From Thozetella sp. PMI_491 (taxonomy: Eukaryota > Ascomycota > Sordariomycetes > Chaetosphaeriales > Chaetosphaeriaceae), in NCBI GenBank assembly GCA_021432635.1, contig MU270035.1:558001-622000 (forward strand): a stretch of DNA of 64,000 nucleotides, written 5' to 3'. Position 1 is the first letter of the stretch; the number at the start of each line of letters is the position of its first letter. The position numbers were made by a program, and so were the translations under genes. Below, piece after piece: positions 43,151 through 55,457 of the stretch. Below the pieces are notes generated by a model that saw nothing but the letters and a program-made list of their open reading frames with translations, made no database searches and was not told the DNA's origin.

Positions 43151-45438
43151 AGCGGTGCGCAAGCGGCCATGAATCTCGTCAGCCAAAGACTAGACACTCG
43201 GGCCAGCGGCGTTGTCTTACTCTACTAGTAGAGATCACAATTTCTCCGATTCCCATCCGAGGGGCACACCAAGTACGCGGAATGTCCAGCCTTCCTTCGG
43301 TGGATAGTGCTGGTGGCTCGTGCACTGCTCCTCGCTGCCTCTTGCCCCTCTCTCTCGGTCAGAACCTCTCCCATGTGGCTGGCCGATGTTCTGCCTCTTG
43401 TTGCCAGGCTGAGGCTGGTCCAACAATGTCCGCTTCAGCATCGGCACTGCGTGTCGAATCAATCCAAGCGAGTCGAGCCAAATGGAGGTACACGCAGTTG
43501 TGCCTGATGTCTGGTCTTTTCCCTGGAGAAGAGTGGCACTTGCAGTAGCGAACAAGATGTGACGTTGCGCAGAGAGGAAAGTATTGGTGGACAGAGTCTT
43601 CGCAAGCCACCATGAGGCGCACCGGATTTGCCAGCACATCACAGCCAATCATTTCTGCATCTTGGGCCGGGGCTGAGCAACGCAAAGAGCGAGAAACCGA
43701 CGAGTGCCTGGGACACGTCCTATCGAATACATCACAGAGGACCCGTGGGCACGCGTGGTGCCGGGAACAAGCAATCCCATTTTCATCGCCGAGCCTTTAA
43801 CGGCCACTGACGCGTCGACTCGCAGTGTCGAACGTCTCAAAACGGAAGGAACGGGAGGGCAACTGATTCAGGTATCGGATCACCGTGCTGTTCGTTACGC
43901 CTGTCAAGCCGAGCTAACAGAGCGCGCGCAGTCGCTTCCTTCTCGTCGCCTCTCAAAGCACGACGGCGCTGTCAATGCCGACGCGTCTCCACCCGACCGA
44001 TTGCCCCGCCGAGGTGGTGGACGAAATTCAGGGGATGGGCCGGACTGAGAGTATTGGAAGAGACGCAGTATTAAATGTCAAATGGGTTTGACGACGAAGG
44101 CGAGCCGGCATCAACGACGGACATTTTTGACTGCAAAGTCGGCACCGACTTAGCAAGTGTGGTTGGCTATCTGACAAAAGGAACTTAGATGTACCGTCTA
44201 GCTTGTCCGAAGCTACTGGTGCCGTTGTCGCCACCTCTCATGGGCTGCTTAAGGGCATCTAATCGACTATCCCATCGTACCTCGCCATCTCGAGTCCGCC
44301 GCCCGGGACTTGGTCACGGATCCGTGCCCGTCAGCCACCTATCAGGCTGTGCTGTGTATAGTCCAGACGTTACACAGCGAATCCTCTGTCATGTCGCGGC
44401 TGCCTCCCTCCGATGGAGTCCTGCTCCGATGGGACACGGCGGGCCGCGGTTCTAGATACATCGTCTAGACACAGTAACCCTCTCACAGGTACCTGGTTGA
44501 ATTCGTAGGGTTCTTGGAGAATTGCGTCGCGCTACCCACCCTTTACGCAGAGCTGCTCGGGCTAGTTTCGCTGCAAGAGCTCCGACGCTGACATGGTTCC
44601 CACCTTGGTGGGGGGTAGCAAAGAATACAACAAGACTGGTTGCTTCGATGATGGGCGTATACGATGTAGCTTGCGTCGCTTCGACCAGGGCCTATTGTTA
44701 ATCAGTGCGCAGGTACCCGTCTCAAGAGACTTTAGGCGGTGGAGGCGAGATGGGCCGATAGAGAATTGTGGGTGGTGCCTTGTTTATGCATGTGGTGCAT
44801 GTACCGGGGAAACCTGCAGGGTTGAGCTCCGTTCGCTTATATCCCGCAAAAGCGCATCTGTGACGCCTGGAAGGCGACTGACTCGCCTGCATCCAGAAGT
44901 CCACCGGGGATGGGCGTCTGCAAGGCCCAGAAATTAACAGGCGAGCCGGTTACCGTTCTGCTACATTCTCGAAGGTGCTAGCCTGCCAAGTCATTTCCCG
45001 ATAAGCGGTTTTTCCCGCTGCCAGATCGCCACCCGTATGATGGAATTCGCCAATTACATCACTGGGCCAGGCCGGAGGGCCGATATGCGGGACGCGGCAC
45101 GCGGCAGCGATCCGGCAGAGCCAGCGTTAGACCCGGAGCCTCCTCGGCGTGTCGGTGGGCCAAGTGGGCCGCACGGCCGTTGTAAGTCGCCAAGACGAGT
45201 CAGCGACCCTGAAGAATGTGATCAAGAGGGCAATGACGCACGAGCTGCCAGCTTGCCAGGAGTATACTTTATCCTATGCTTCTTCTCCTTTCCTGCTGGC
45301 CGGCTGCATTCCCCTCTTTTCTCTCTAGTTTCTCCCCAGTTTCCGCCACTTCGCTCCACATCTCCTCTCTCGACACTCCCGCGCCAGCAACACTGCTTCT
45401 GACTGTAGACGTGCCGAAAACAGGATCTGGCATCCAGG
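43151..45438. other. Intergenic region (2.3 kb)
   Basis: Several frames are open for 60-140 codons on both strands between 43235 and 44940, but none carries a motif, signal peptide or plausible start context. I see no supportable gene. Confidence 0.4.
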
Positions 45439-47204
45439 ATGGCCAAGGAAGAAATAACGGGAGCCACGCCGGCCACCCGGAAGCAGGGTGCCGAGCAGGT
45501 AGAATACCCGGCAGCGACTCTGCCGGCCATGGCGGAGAAGGATGCGTTCGCGGTCGCAAAGGCCGAGGGCACTGTCGTGGACTCGCTCATGGCGGAGATG
45601 GAGCGGGAGCTTGCCGCCGCAGGAGGACTCCGCAAGAGCTTCTTTGACCTCGAGTTCAAGGACCCTCGCCATTTCACGTGGGTGATCGTGGCCTTTGCCT
45701 CGATGGGCGGCTTGCTGTCCGGGCTGGACCAGTCGCTCATCTCGGGCGCCAACCTGTACCTGCCCAAGGACCTCGGCCTGAACACAAGACAGAACAGTTT
45801 GGTCAACTCTGCGATGCCCCTCGGTGCCGTTGGCGGTGCGCTCATCCTCGGTCCCTGCAATGAGTCGGTGGGCAGACGGTGGTCCATTGTAATTTCGACG
45901 ATTCTCTACACTATCGGAGCCGCGCTCGAGGCCGGGTCCATTAACTATGGTAAGGATGATTGAAAGCGGAGAGGAGTCTCAATAAAGTATAGCTGACCGA
46001 TTTAATAGGCATGATAATCGCGGCCCGTGTGATTTTGGGGTTGGGTGTCGGTCTTGAGGGCGGCACCGTCCCCGTCTACGTCGCCGAGACGGTCGAGCGC
46101 AAAGTCCGTGGCAACCTCGTGTCACTTTATCAGTTCAACATTGCGCTCGGCGAGGTTCTTGGCTATGCCGTCGCGGCCATGTTCCTGCGGGTACCCGGCA
46201 ACTGGCGATACATCCTTGGATCCTCGCTCGTCTTCTCGACCATCATGTTCTTCGGCATGCTCTTCCTGCCCGAGTCCCCACGGTTCCTCATGCACAAGGG
46301 ACGCACGCTAGATGCATACAAGGTCTGGAAGCGCATCCGCGGTACCGAGAGCCAGGAGTCGAGAGAGGAGTTCTTCGTCATGAAGGTCTCGGTGCTGGAT
46401 GAGCAGCAGACCGTGGCCGAGGGGTCCAAGAACAAGGCCTTCCCCTGGATGGACTTCTTCACAGTTCCGCGCGCCCGTCGGGCTCTCATCTACGCCAACA
46501 TCATGATCTTGCTGGGGCAGCTGACCGGCGTGAACGCCATCATGTACTACATGTCGGTCCTGATGAGCCAGATCGGCTTCGACAACGAGCAAGCGAACTA
46601 CATGTCCCTCGTCGGCGGCGGCTCCCTGCTCCTCGGCACTATTCCCGCGATTTTCCTCATGGAGAAGTTTGGGCGGCGCTTCTGGGCCAACGCCATGCTG
46701 CCCGGCTGCTTCCTCGGCCTCGTCGTCATCGGCGTGAGCTACCAGATTCCCATCGCAACCAACCTGCAGGGAGCCGAGGCCTGCTATCTAATCGGCCTCA
46801 TCTTGTACATGGGCTTCTTCGGGTGCTACGCCTGCCTCACGTGGGTTGTGCCTTCCGAAGTGTATCCTACCTACCTAAGGTCCTACGGCATGACCAGCTC
46901 GGACGCGCTCCTCTTCCTTGCGTCCTTCGTCGTGACGTACAACTTCTCAGCGATGCAGGAGGCCATGAGGCCTGAGGGCTTGATGCTGGGCTTCTACGGC
47001 GGCATTGCAGTGATCGGCTGGGTCTACCAGATCTTGTTCATGCCCGAGACGAAGGATAAGACTCTAGAGGAGATCGACCTGCTGTTCCAGCGCCCGACGA
47101 GGGAGCTTGTGGCCGAGAACGTCAAGAACACGACGCAGGCACTCGGGAATTTCTTCAAGGGCAGGTGGGGATCGAAGAAAGAGAAGGTCGAGAATGTAGC
47201 ATAG
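45439..47204 (+). CDS. MFS sugar transporter
   Basis: A 568-aa member of the sugar-porter family, with one intron at 45950-46008 splitting a Gly codon (NYG/GMII). After a 70-residue cytosolic tail come the first helix (GGLLSGLDQSLISGA) and the repeated signatures ESVGRRW, LPESPRFLMHKGR, GQLTGVNAIMYYMS, EKFGRRFWAN and PETKDKTLEEID. These are the diagnostic sugar-porter motifs: PESPR after helix 6, the QLxGxNxxxYY stretch of helix 7 and PETK after helix 12. It imports hexoses, pentoses or polyols by proton symport; the exact sugar cannot be read off. It converges with the cycloisomerase-like gene at 47346. Confidence 0.93.
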
Positions 47205-47345
47205 ACAACTAGACAAAGACGAAGGCTGGCGAGATATATCTAATTCACCTCAATGGTAAAAAGAAGTAACATAACTACATATATTACACTATATTTACTA
47301 AAGCAGCGATCATTACGTGCAGTCTTGGTTGCCGTTAGTACGGCA

Positions 47346-48152
47346 TCACAGGGGGCCTACCACTTTGGCCCACGCCTCGAGCAACACCAGGATCATCATG
47401 CAGGCGGCGAGCGCCTCGATCACGACTCGGCCGAGGGGCCAAACCTCGCCCTTCGCATCGATCCTGCGCACCATCGGGAGGCCTACGATGAAGTAGGCGG
47501 CGTATCCGAAGGAGCCTACCGTGAGCATGCGGTCCCGGGCCTGGTAGTGAAAGAGATCCGAGAGCAAACTGCTCGCCATGAAGAAGGTCTCGGCGTAGGC
47601 GAGCGCATACGACAGGAAGGCGTCGGCAAGGATCCGCCCGGTGGGCGACAGGCCCAGCCGGCGCACCATCTCCCGCTCGGCCACCATGAGTACGACGAAG
47701 TAGGTCATGAAGTAGGCGTGGGTGAGGGGGTACATGAACAGCGGCACCAGCTGCCCGCTCTGGCCGAGGATGTCGGAGCTGAGGTTCCAGCGCACGTCGA
47801 AGGCGTACCGCATGCCCATCAGGTCGAAGAAGTAGTCGGTCCCGAAGTAGGTGCCGAAGCAGACGACGATGCCGACCCAGGCGTGCAGCTTGACCCAGTA
47901 GCGCCGTCTCCACGGACCTGGCCGCGCCGGCGACAGGACGGCCGGCAGCAACACCGACGGCGCCATGGCAGCCAGCGAGAACAGCAGGTAACCGCGGTCA
48001 TCCCATCGCCGCAGGGCACCCGTCAGCATGACAGTGGCGACGGCGACGATCCAGACCGGAGACTGGGCCAAGATGGCCCTCTCGGTCCACTCCTTGTCGG
48101 TGCGCGGCGCCGGGCGCCCGACAGCCTGCCTGGACGCAACGGGGCGCGCCAT
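47346..48152 (-). CDS. Cycloeucalenol-cycloisomerase-like integral membrane protein
   Basis: A 268-aa intronless protein. The C-terminal 190 residues follow the plant cycloeucalenol cycloisomerase (CPI1) pattern: AWVGIVVCFGTYFGTDYFFD, MYPLTHAYFMTYF, LSYALAYAETFFMAS, MLTVGSFGYAAYFIVGLPM, RRIDAKGEVWPLGRVVIEAL and LLEAWAKVVGPL. In plants CPI opens the cyclopropane ring of cycloeucalenol during sterol synthesis. Fungi make ergosterol from lanosterol and do not need this step, so the substrate here may differ. About six membrane helices are expected. The start at 48152 was chosen because the open frame upstream is low-complexity (a poly-Thr stretch from a GTC microsatellite) and unlikely to be coding. 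Confidence 0.78.
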   Translation of the reverse strand: MARPVASRQAVGRPAPRTDKEWTERAILAQSPVWIVAVATVMLTGALRRWDDRGYLLFSLAAMAPSVLLPAVLSPARPGPWRRRYWVKLHAWVGIVVCFGTYFGTDYFFDLMGMRYAFDVRWNLSSDILGQSGQLVPLFMYPLTHAYFMTYFVVLMVAEREMVRRLGLSPTGRILADAFLSYALAYAETFFMASSLLSDLFHYQARDRMLTVGSFGYAAYFIVGLPMVRRIDAKGEVWPLGRVVIEALAACMMILVLLEAWAKVVGPL

Positions 48153-51100
48153 GGCTGGGCGGGGGATCAATGCGGGCGGAACAGGTTGCGGGACACGGAC
48201 CGACGTGAGGAGCCAATGGCGATCGAGCCGTCGGGCATTTGTCGTCGTCGTCGTCGTCGTCGCGGTGGTGGCGCTCAGGAGATGTGACACAGCCTTAGTG
48301 ATTGTGAGACAATCTTGGAAATTGCCTGCGCGAGGTCGTACAGCCCATGAGCCCGTTCGAGATGGAGTGGAGTGTCGTACGGGGAGGGGGGTTGGGGTTG
48401 TGGCCACAGGACGAGGTGGGGGCCGGGGGGCAGCGGGTGTGTCTCCCGGACGCACCCTGCCCAGCCTCTTCAGCGGGTGATGCACCAAACGGCACCAGTG
48501 TCACAGGCGCGAATAGGGCATGCCCACGTAGTTTTTACTGAGTAATACTATCTACTTGGTGTTGGTTGCCAACGGGGCAGCAGTGGACCTGCCAACCTAC
48601 GTGGACGCCTCCAGGACTCGGCGGGCCAGTATGTCAGTGTCGTCCCAATTTGACGAGGCATCAGCTGCCTGTGCTCGAGCATCCGCAGGATCCCCAAGGA
48701 AACAGGATGGATTCCTTCGTGAGCGTTGGCGCCGCCATGACGGTGCCAGCCTGCTTTTGTCTCACGTTTTTTGGCCGCTTTCGGGGGCATCACGAGGCCC
48801 CGGAGCCTGTGTGGGTATTGGTCTTCGGGACTTGAAGATCGAACACGCTATCGAGCTGGCGAGCCTGCGGGTGAGACACGGGGGCTCCCGCAGTGGTCCC
48901 TGGCACTGGAGATGCAATTATTTAACCCTGTGGTCGCTACCCCAGTCCCTTCCCCTCTCTCCCCCGAGAGTTTGATGAGTGAGGTAAGAAAAGAGACAAG
49001 ACACAAAGGTAACGTAGCGACCGGAAGGGACACACTAAGGCATCGGAAGAAGAACACCGAGGCATAGAACCAAACCACCATGAAGATGGCGCTGGTCTCT
49101 GGTTTGCCGAGAGCGCCTCGCTCCCCGGTCCAATGCTTGGGTGGGACGTTCCGCGTGCTTGAGTGCGCGGGGTTTTAAGGTTGCTTCCCCGTCCTGTCAG
49201 CGTGTTTCCTCCGAGAGCGGCATTACCCGCACTCGAGACGGCACCAAACAAACAGCGCCGCTGAGCCTATGGTTCTGCCGACGCTTTGTTCTGGGCCTCT
49301 CTTTGTCCTCTTTTTTTTTTTTTTTTTTTCTTTGTGCTCTCCGAGCGAGTGGCACTCGTAGAATGGCCTTCTTTCCGTCCTTCCAGACCTGCTTCCAGAC
49401 CTCGTCCCATTTTGGAACCTTCTACCACAGTAAGTCCAGTTAATAGAGTTTACACTGGACTGCCTCGCCTCGCGGACCAGGTGTGGCGCCGGTCTTCCAA
49501 ATGATCCGAGCTGCACGTTGCTGAGATCTATGTTTGGATTTGCCTGTGATCTGCCTTGCGCCGTGCTGCTGCGCCCATCAGCCATCCTCCAAAGGTTCCG
49601 TCTTAACAGCGGAAGCTCTGACCGAGCTGTAGCTCAGTTGCACCGAAGTTAGTGGAAAAGGTCGCTCCTAAACATAAATAGGTGGAAGAGCAGGTGCGGA
49701 TCTGCTAAGCTTCTACAGGGAGAGACAACTTGCGGGCCGATTTTTCCGGCAGAAAGGGACGGTGAGCGGTGTGGATCTGGTAGTGGCCCCGGGACGGAGT
49801 AATCCCGCAGCTCAGCGAAGCGACGAAACAAAGAACGCACAATCACGTCACTGTCAGCTGTGGAGAGGGGAGGGAGAAGATGGTGGGACCCCTGGCGAGA
49901 CCTGGCTTGCCTGGGTCCCTCGGGCCACCTTCACCACCCTTCCCTCCCCCCCTCTCGCTCGGCTACCGGGGGATCGACAGGCCCCGGCCAATCAGCAGCT
50001 GGTGGTCCCTGACTAGCGTTTGTTTGTGCAGGACTCAAAACGACCGGCGCTAATATTGGGCAGAGTTTTCCGGGTCTGCGGCATGGGGGCCTGGTCCGCA
50101 CAGAACTGCCGGCGCAAATTCCTCAGGGCGCTCACATCGCCCAGCCCCTTTTGCGCGACTTTGCGACCGCAAGGAGGGCCCTGGAGGAGCCGCTGACTAC
50201 TGGACTCCCCTCCCCAGGGGGATGCTACGCAGGTACCAGCCGATGCAGCAGCGACGATCGGGATGCGCCATGGATCGCATCCGCAGCGGTTAGGGCCACG
50301 AGGGCATCCATTTGGGATCGTAAGAAGCGTTAGGCGTTCGGAAGAAGCGGACGGGCCGTCGTACCATGGCAGTAGCGTGTGGTGGATGGTGAGTGGTGCG
50401 TGTTGCGTGGTCCGGCCAACAAAAAGCTGAGCCAACAAACTATTAACTTTCGTACTGTGTGTGCCTTGTTGCTTTGTGTGCTACCAACTCCAAGCCTACA
50501 TAGTACACAACCCCACTGACCCAGACCCTCTGGCGGCCCGCCCGGACGGCCCCAGAGCCTGCCCGTGGTTGGCTGCCTCGGCGGAGAAGGCGTGGTGTGT
50601 GTCCGTGAGTGTGCCTGGCGATCGTGGGCCCGGGCTGGTGGCCCCTTTGTTGCGATTGTGCGGCTGGCCGCGCTGGCCCATGGCGCTACGCCACCCCTCG
50701 CGCCGTTCCCAATTTAAGTCCACAGGGGCGCCCACCTGGGCTTTCCATCCTGCAAAACCAGACAGCATCTACACTCCTTGAGCGGCGTGTATCCATTCTT
50801 TTTAGTCTCTTTCCGCAAAGCCCCGATTCCGCCGCTGCTCGACGCAGGCTACTCGTTCTTTCATCACCCAGCCAGCTGTGTCTCGACCTCGACAGTCGTT
50901 CCTTGGAAACAGTTACCGATTCCGGCCCATCTAGCGGCGGGATTTCCATTCTTTGTTCGGCCCGGCGTCTAAGACCTCCTCCGGCCTTCCAGACCACCGG
51001 GTGCTGCGCGTTGAAATAGAGACGGACAGGACAGCCCAAGTGACAGACAGACAGACAGTCAGACAGTCATTCTCACACACACACACCGACAGACGTCGCA

Positions 51101-51258
51101 AAACAAACAAGAGCTTGCCAAAGCTACTTCCACTCCTTGAACCAGCAAGAATAGGATACCCCCTTCCTTTGGATATACCGACCTTCCTTCGGATACCGAC
51201 CCTTCCTCTGGACACCTACCTTCCTTAAAGGCGAAAGAGAGAAAGCCATAACGCAACC
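48153..51258. other. Long intergenic region (3.1 kb)
   Basis: Leader of the cycloisomerase-like gene, a poly-T run of about 19 at 49311-49329, and a long upstream region of the GPI protein gene with GACA and CA microsatellites at 51045-51085 and CTTCCTTCGGATA-type repeats at 51155-51215. No gene with a motif could be found. The long GC-rich leader may contain an untranslated exon. Confidence 0.45.
48240..48262. repeat. TCG/GTC trinucleotide microsatellite
   Basis: About seven GTC-type units in the leader of the cycloisomerase-like gene. They account for the artificial poly-Thr reading upstream. Confidence 0.8.
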
Positions 51259-52539
51259 ATGTACGCCCACGGCGCATTCCTTTCTACCACCGTGCTCCTC
51301 GCCCACGCGGCCGGCGCCGCAGCCACGGGTGTCTGGGCCACCCCTCACGACAAGTACTCGTCCTCGATCGGCGTGCTGGGCTGCAAGATCAACACCAACC
51401 GCGTTGCCTACTGGCCTGGCTCCGTCGACTGCAACAACATCTGCGTCAAGCTTAGCTACCAAGGCCGCTCCGTGCATCTGCTCCGCATCGACCAGTCCGG
51501 CGGCGCATACGATGTGAGTTTTCTCTACCATGCGCGCGCGCACACACATGCGCCAAGGCGTGGCGATCGTGGAGGGCCCCTCCGAAGCTAACCTACGTCC
51601 CTACAGATCAGCTACGATGCATGGAACTACCTGCAGACCGGCAAGTCGGCCACTGACGACCCTATCACCGGCGGCACCGTCGCCATGGACTACGAAGAGG
51701 TGGACGCGTCCGAGTGCGCCGACCTCATCTACACCGACGGCCACAAGCTGCCGCTCAGCGCCGCCAACAGCATGAACTTCTTGACCAGCTGCCTCAGCCA
51801 GCCCAGCAGCTGGATCGCCAAGAACTATGTGCTGTACAACATCTGCGACGCCATCTGCAGCCTCGGCAACGACGAGACATGCACGCTCGATCTGGCCACC
51901 AGCAACCAGCCCAGCTGCCCCCACACCCTGGGCCTGACCTCGCCACTGACCAGCGCTCCCGTCTATGACATCCAGTACCAGTCAGGCAAGATGGTCGTGG
52001 CCGGCAGCGGCGCCGCTGCTCCCGCCGGCACCAAGGTCACGGAGACCGACGACTCCACGGCGAACTCCCCTGCTAGCTCGAGCGCGTCCAGCGCCAACAC
52101 CGGAGGCGTCTTCCTCGAGGTCAGCAGCTCCACTGCCGCGGCCCCCACCTCCGCTGCTGCCACTACCTCCGCTGCGGCTGCGCCCACAACCACGTCGTCC
52201 CCCGCCGCCGCCGCTGTCGCCGCCACTACCAGCACATCCGCGGCCGGCGAGCCTGCCGCCGAGACTACCACCCAGGCGGCGCCCACCGCCACGCTGGTGT
52301 CCACCGACGTGTCCTACAACGGCACCTCGTACACCGTCAACCCGAGCGGCGGCAAGTCAACGGCCAAGGCGTCGAGCACCCTGTCGTCCGTCACCATCCC
52401 CACGAGCCAGCGCACCGGCAGCACCGGTGCCACCACGTCACCGAGCGTCACGCCCGGCAACAGCGCGGCCGGCGCCAGCGCTCCGGTACTCGCTGTACTG
52501 TCAAGCTTCGTGCTCTGCGTGGTCCTCGGCGCATTTTAA
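51259..52539 (+). CDS. Secreted GPI-anchored protein with a cysteine-rich N-terminal domain
   Basis: A 395-aa protein in two exons (intron 51514-51606). Signal peptide MYAHGAFLSTTVLLAHAAGA. Residues about 30-210 form a Cys-rich globular domain: GVLGCKINTNRVAYWPGSVD, CNNICVKLSYQGRSVHLL, then YDISYDAWNYL and later SCLSQPSSW and CDAICSLGNDETC. The strand pattern resembles a double-psi beta-barrel (RlpA/expansin-like) fold, but I cannot be sure of it. Residues 215-365 are Ala/Ser/Thr-rich, as in wall-anchored stalks. The final hydrophobic segment, SAPVLAVLSSFVLCVVLGAF, is a GPI-attachment signal. Likely a cell-wall surface protein. It converges on the GPI-anchored protease gene. Confidence 0.85.
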
Positions 52540-53378
52540 GTTGGGAACTCGGTTCTTTGTGATGATGTCATGCCCCCCAAAAAAGAATTGCCTTTCTAAA
52601 AATGTATATACCTTATTCTTATTGAGATACCTTACCCTCCTCCTGGACGTAGGAGGCGTCAAAAAACAATCAGCCTGAGCCGTCGCGCACAGAGCTTTCC
52701 AAGACAATACTGCTGCTTGCAAACTGAGAGTTGATTCGATTCGTGAGGTGACCGCTGTCTGCTACCCCGGCTTGAGCTCGGAGGAATATTAACGAGCTTA
52801 CCCGGTAAGCCCTCCGCCACAAGAGTCTAGGCAGTGCCTAGATCCCATCGGAGGTAGTTCACGAGGAAATTTTGGGAATTGACAAGGCTGGCTCTGAGTT
52901 TATAAGCTTCAGGCAATAGGAAGCAGTGCTGAGTGGCTGTTCCATGGATCGGGCGCAACTCGGCATTGCCAATCACGGCGTTTCACTCTGAAGGATAACT
53001 TAGGTAGTTAGTGAGAAGTTTATCCAACTCGCATAACCCTTTCATATTTTTGGTATGGCCCGGGTAATTCCTGTGTCGTGTCTCTTGTATCAAGAGCCCA
53101 AATTCTTTGACCGGGCGAGATCATTTGATCCCTTCCCACTCTCTTCAATCGCCGAGGTCAAGGAAATGAGAGGCCCGCATTTTCACATTGGATTTTTCAC
53201 GTTTGATCGTGGTTAAAAGGTGCATTAAGATACATCATCAATTAGAATAAAAAGGTTCCTCCCATACGAGTCATTAGCCCATTACGCTAGAACCTCGCAT
53301 GCCAATACATGATTAATTGGCCCGAGAGAAGGACAAAAAAGATGAGACTCGTCCGAGTCTACCGCGCGACGATGTCGT
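52540..53378. other. Intergenic region between convergent GPI-protein genes
   Basis: AT-rich 3' flanks of both genes. No further features seen. Confidence 0.45.
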
Positions 53379-55457
53379 CTATAGCAGCGCAGCGGCCACG
53401 ACCACGGCCAAGCCGGCGTTGCCCATCAGACGTCCCACACCGGCCGTCACGACAGCGTGGCCGCTGGTGGTGGAGTGCGTCGGCGCGCCGCTGCACGTTG
53501 GGCACGGCTTAACAGTTGACGTGGGCACGGGAGTCTCGCCGCCAGTCTCGCCGCACTTGTGGCACGGCGTCGGCTTGACTGTCGTAGTAATAGTCGTCTC
53601 ACCCGGGAAGCCGCCGGTGCAGCGCAGGCACGGGATGCCCGGGCCCCGGTGAGTCGTGGTCTCCGCCTCGGGGCACCAGGTGGTGAGGCTGGTGATGATT
53701 TCGGTCGTGACGTGGCCAACGGGGCAGTTGGTCACGGTCGGCGGGCACGAGGTGACGGTGTAGACGGACGTCTTGGTGACGGTGGAGGTCAGTGTGGGCG
53801 AGTGGCTCGGCCTGCCCGACCGGTGGCTGTAGGTGCTGGTTGCGTTTCCGTGGGGACCGGGCTTGGTGGACGTTTCAGTGGCGGAGCTGAATGGCGGCTC
53901 GGTAGTGGAACTGGCAGGAGGCTCGGTGGTGGAACTGGTAGGGGGCTCGGTCGAGGTAGACGAGGCAGACGTGGTAGAGGACGTGCCTCCGCATCCACCC
54001 GTGATCGACGGGACAGCGTCGGGACCGGTGCCAATGGCTACCAGGTTGGTGCCACAGTTGATGGCCTGGGCAATGTGGATGTTCTGGTTGTCCTGGTCGA
54101 AAACAGCGTACGCGGCGCGGAGGAATGAATCTCCCAGGATGGTGAAGCTGAATTCTGTTTCTCAGATTAGTCAATGCTGAGGCAGGACACAGGTGAGAAA
54201 CGGTGACTTACCGCCGCCGGGAGCAAAGCCCTGAGCGCCCACGACGCAAACGTTGGTGTCAATCTCCCAGATGAAATCCTTGAAGGCAACCTTGATGGCC
54301 TTCTTTCCGAAGACGAAGTCCACAGTTCCGGTGGTGTCGCCGATGGCGCAGTCGACGATGTAGAAGCCCGAGGCGGAATCGAAGGCCGCACCGGGGATGG
54401 CCGCGCCAATCGTTTCGAAAACGTCCTGGGGGAAGGTTGAGAGCGTGCTGCCGCTGTCGAGGACAACAGGGACGGGGGCGGACAGAGCATTGGTCGAAGC
54501 CTCACCAGACGGGACAACGTCGATGCTCTCGAGGGTTACCCAGTAGCTGCATAGCGTCAGTTGCATATTCGGTGTAGAGGCCATCAGCGGACTCCAGTCA
54601 CTTACCGGTCGGCTCCTCCAGGCGCATTCTTGCCGGGGATGATGGGGAGCTTCTCCAGCGCACCCTCATACTTGCCTGTGTCGACTCCGCCGAAGATGAT
54701 GGACCCTGGCTTCATATTAGCTGGCCATCCTACGGGAAACCGCGTTCTACAGCTACTTACCGTCAGGGCTGTCGACGCTGCGCAGGTCAAGGCTGAATGC
54801 GCGGCTGGCGGTAATCCCCTGGGTTGCCAGGCTGTCGATGAAGAAGGAATACTGAGGGTGCGAGTCAGGGTTGGTAGTGTAGACGGGTCCAACGCCGAGA
54901 ATGCCGAGTGACAGGCTGTAGCTATCGATGGTAACACCGAACTGCTGGTTCTTGATGGTGGCGCCTACCCAAAAGACCATCTGTTAGTTGATCTCGACAT
55001 GTCCCGACCATGGCCGGCTGTGCTTACCTCCGACAGCAACGTTGTCGGTCACCCACTCGAAAGTGACGTTGCCGATGCCGTACCCCTGCGGCCATGTCTC
55101 GTTCTTGTCCACGAGGGTTGACGATTCCCTCCAGTCGAAACGCGGGAAGGTCTGGCAGAAAGCAATGGCCTGCTCGTTACGCTCGTGGGCGCAGTTCGGG
55201 TTGACCCAGAGGTCAACGGAGCCGGTGTCCAGCTGTACGGGGACGGGCTGGGCGGGCGTGCCGAAGCCGAGCTCGATGGTGTAGGCCAGGCCGAGCTCAA
55301 TGTTCTTCAGGTCGACGTTGCTCTGGCGCCTGGTCGGGCCGGCCCAGCTCTGCCTCTGGGCCTTGACGGCGTACTTGACGAATCCCTTTCCTTGCGCCGA
55401 GTCGTCGGCGGCGGCTAGGGCCGCGAGGCCGCTGGTGAGCAAAAGAGTGGTCAACAT
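53379..55457 (-). CDS. GPI-anchored aspartic protease (yapsin/OpsB-like, family A1)
   Basis: A 615-aa enzyme in five exons (introns 54965-55027, 54706-54760, 54547-54605 and 54155-54208; 616 codons). Signal peptide MLTTLLLTSGLAALAAA. A short propeptide is followed by a catalytic domain with both active-site motifs: VQLDTGSVDLWV and VVLDSGSTLSTFP. It closes with FSFTILGDSFLRAAYAVFD, the classic C-terminal A1 block. After about residue 400 comes a long Ser/Thr/Pro-rich stalk (repeats of SSTTEPP) containing three CxxC units, PCLRC, PCHKC and PCPTC, and a final hydrophobic GPI signal. Yapsins shed or process surface proteins and help maintain the wall. The CxxC-bearing stalk is unusual for the group as I know it. 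Confidence 0.92.

Noticed and set aside
43235-44940. Several 60-140 codon frames on both strands
   Set aside because: No motifs, signal peptides or plausible splice partners; overlapping frames on both strands suggest chance.
47253-48287. 344-codon open frame on the plus strand
   Set aside because: Antisense to the cycloisomerase-like gene, with Gly/His/Arg-rich composition typical of a shadow frame.
48153-48488. N-terminal extension of the cycloisomerase-like protein
   Set aside because: Low-complexity Pro/Arg/Thr sequence caused by a trinucleotide microsatellite. The conserved protein begins at 48152.
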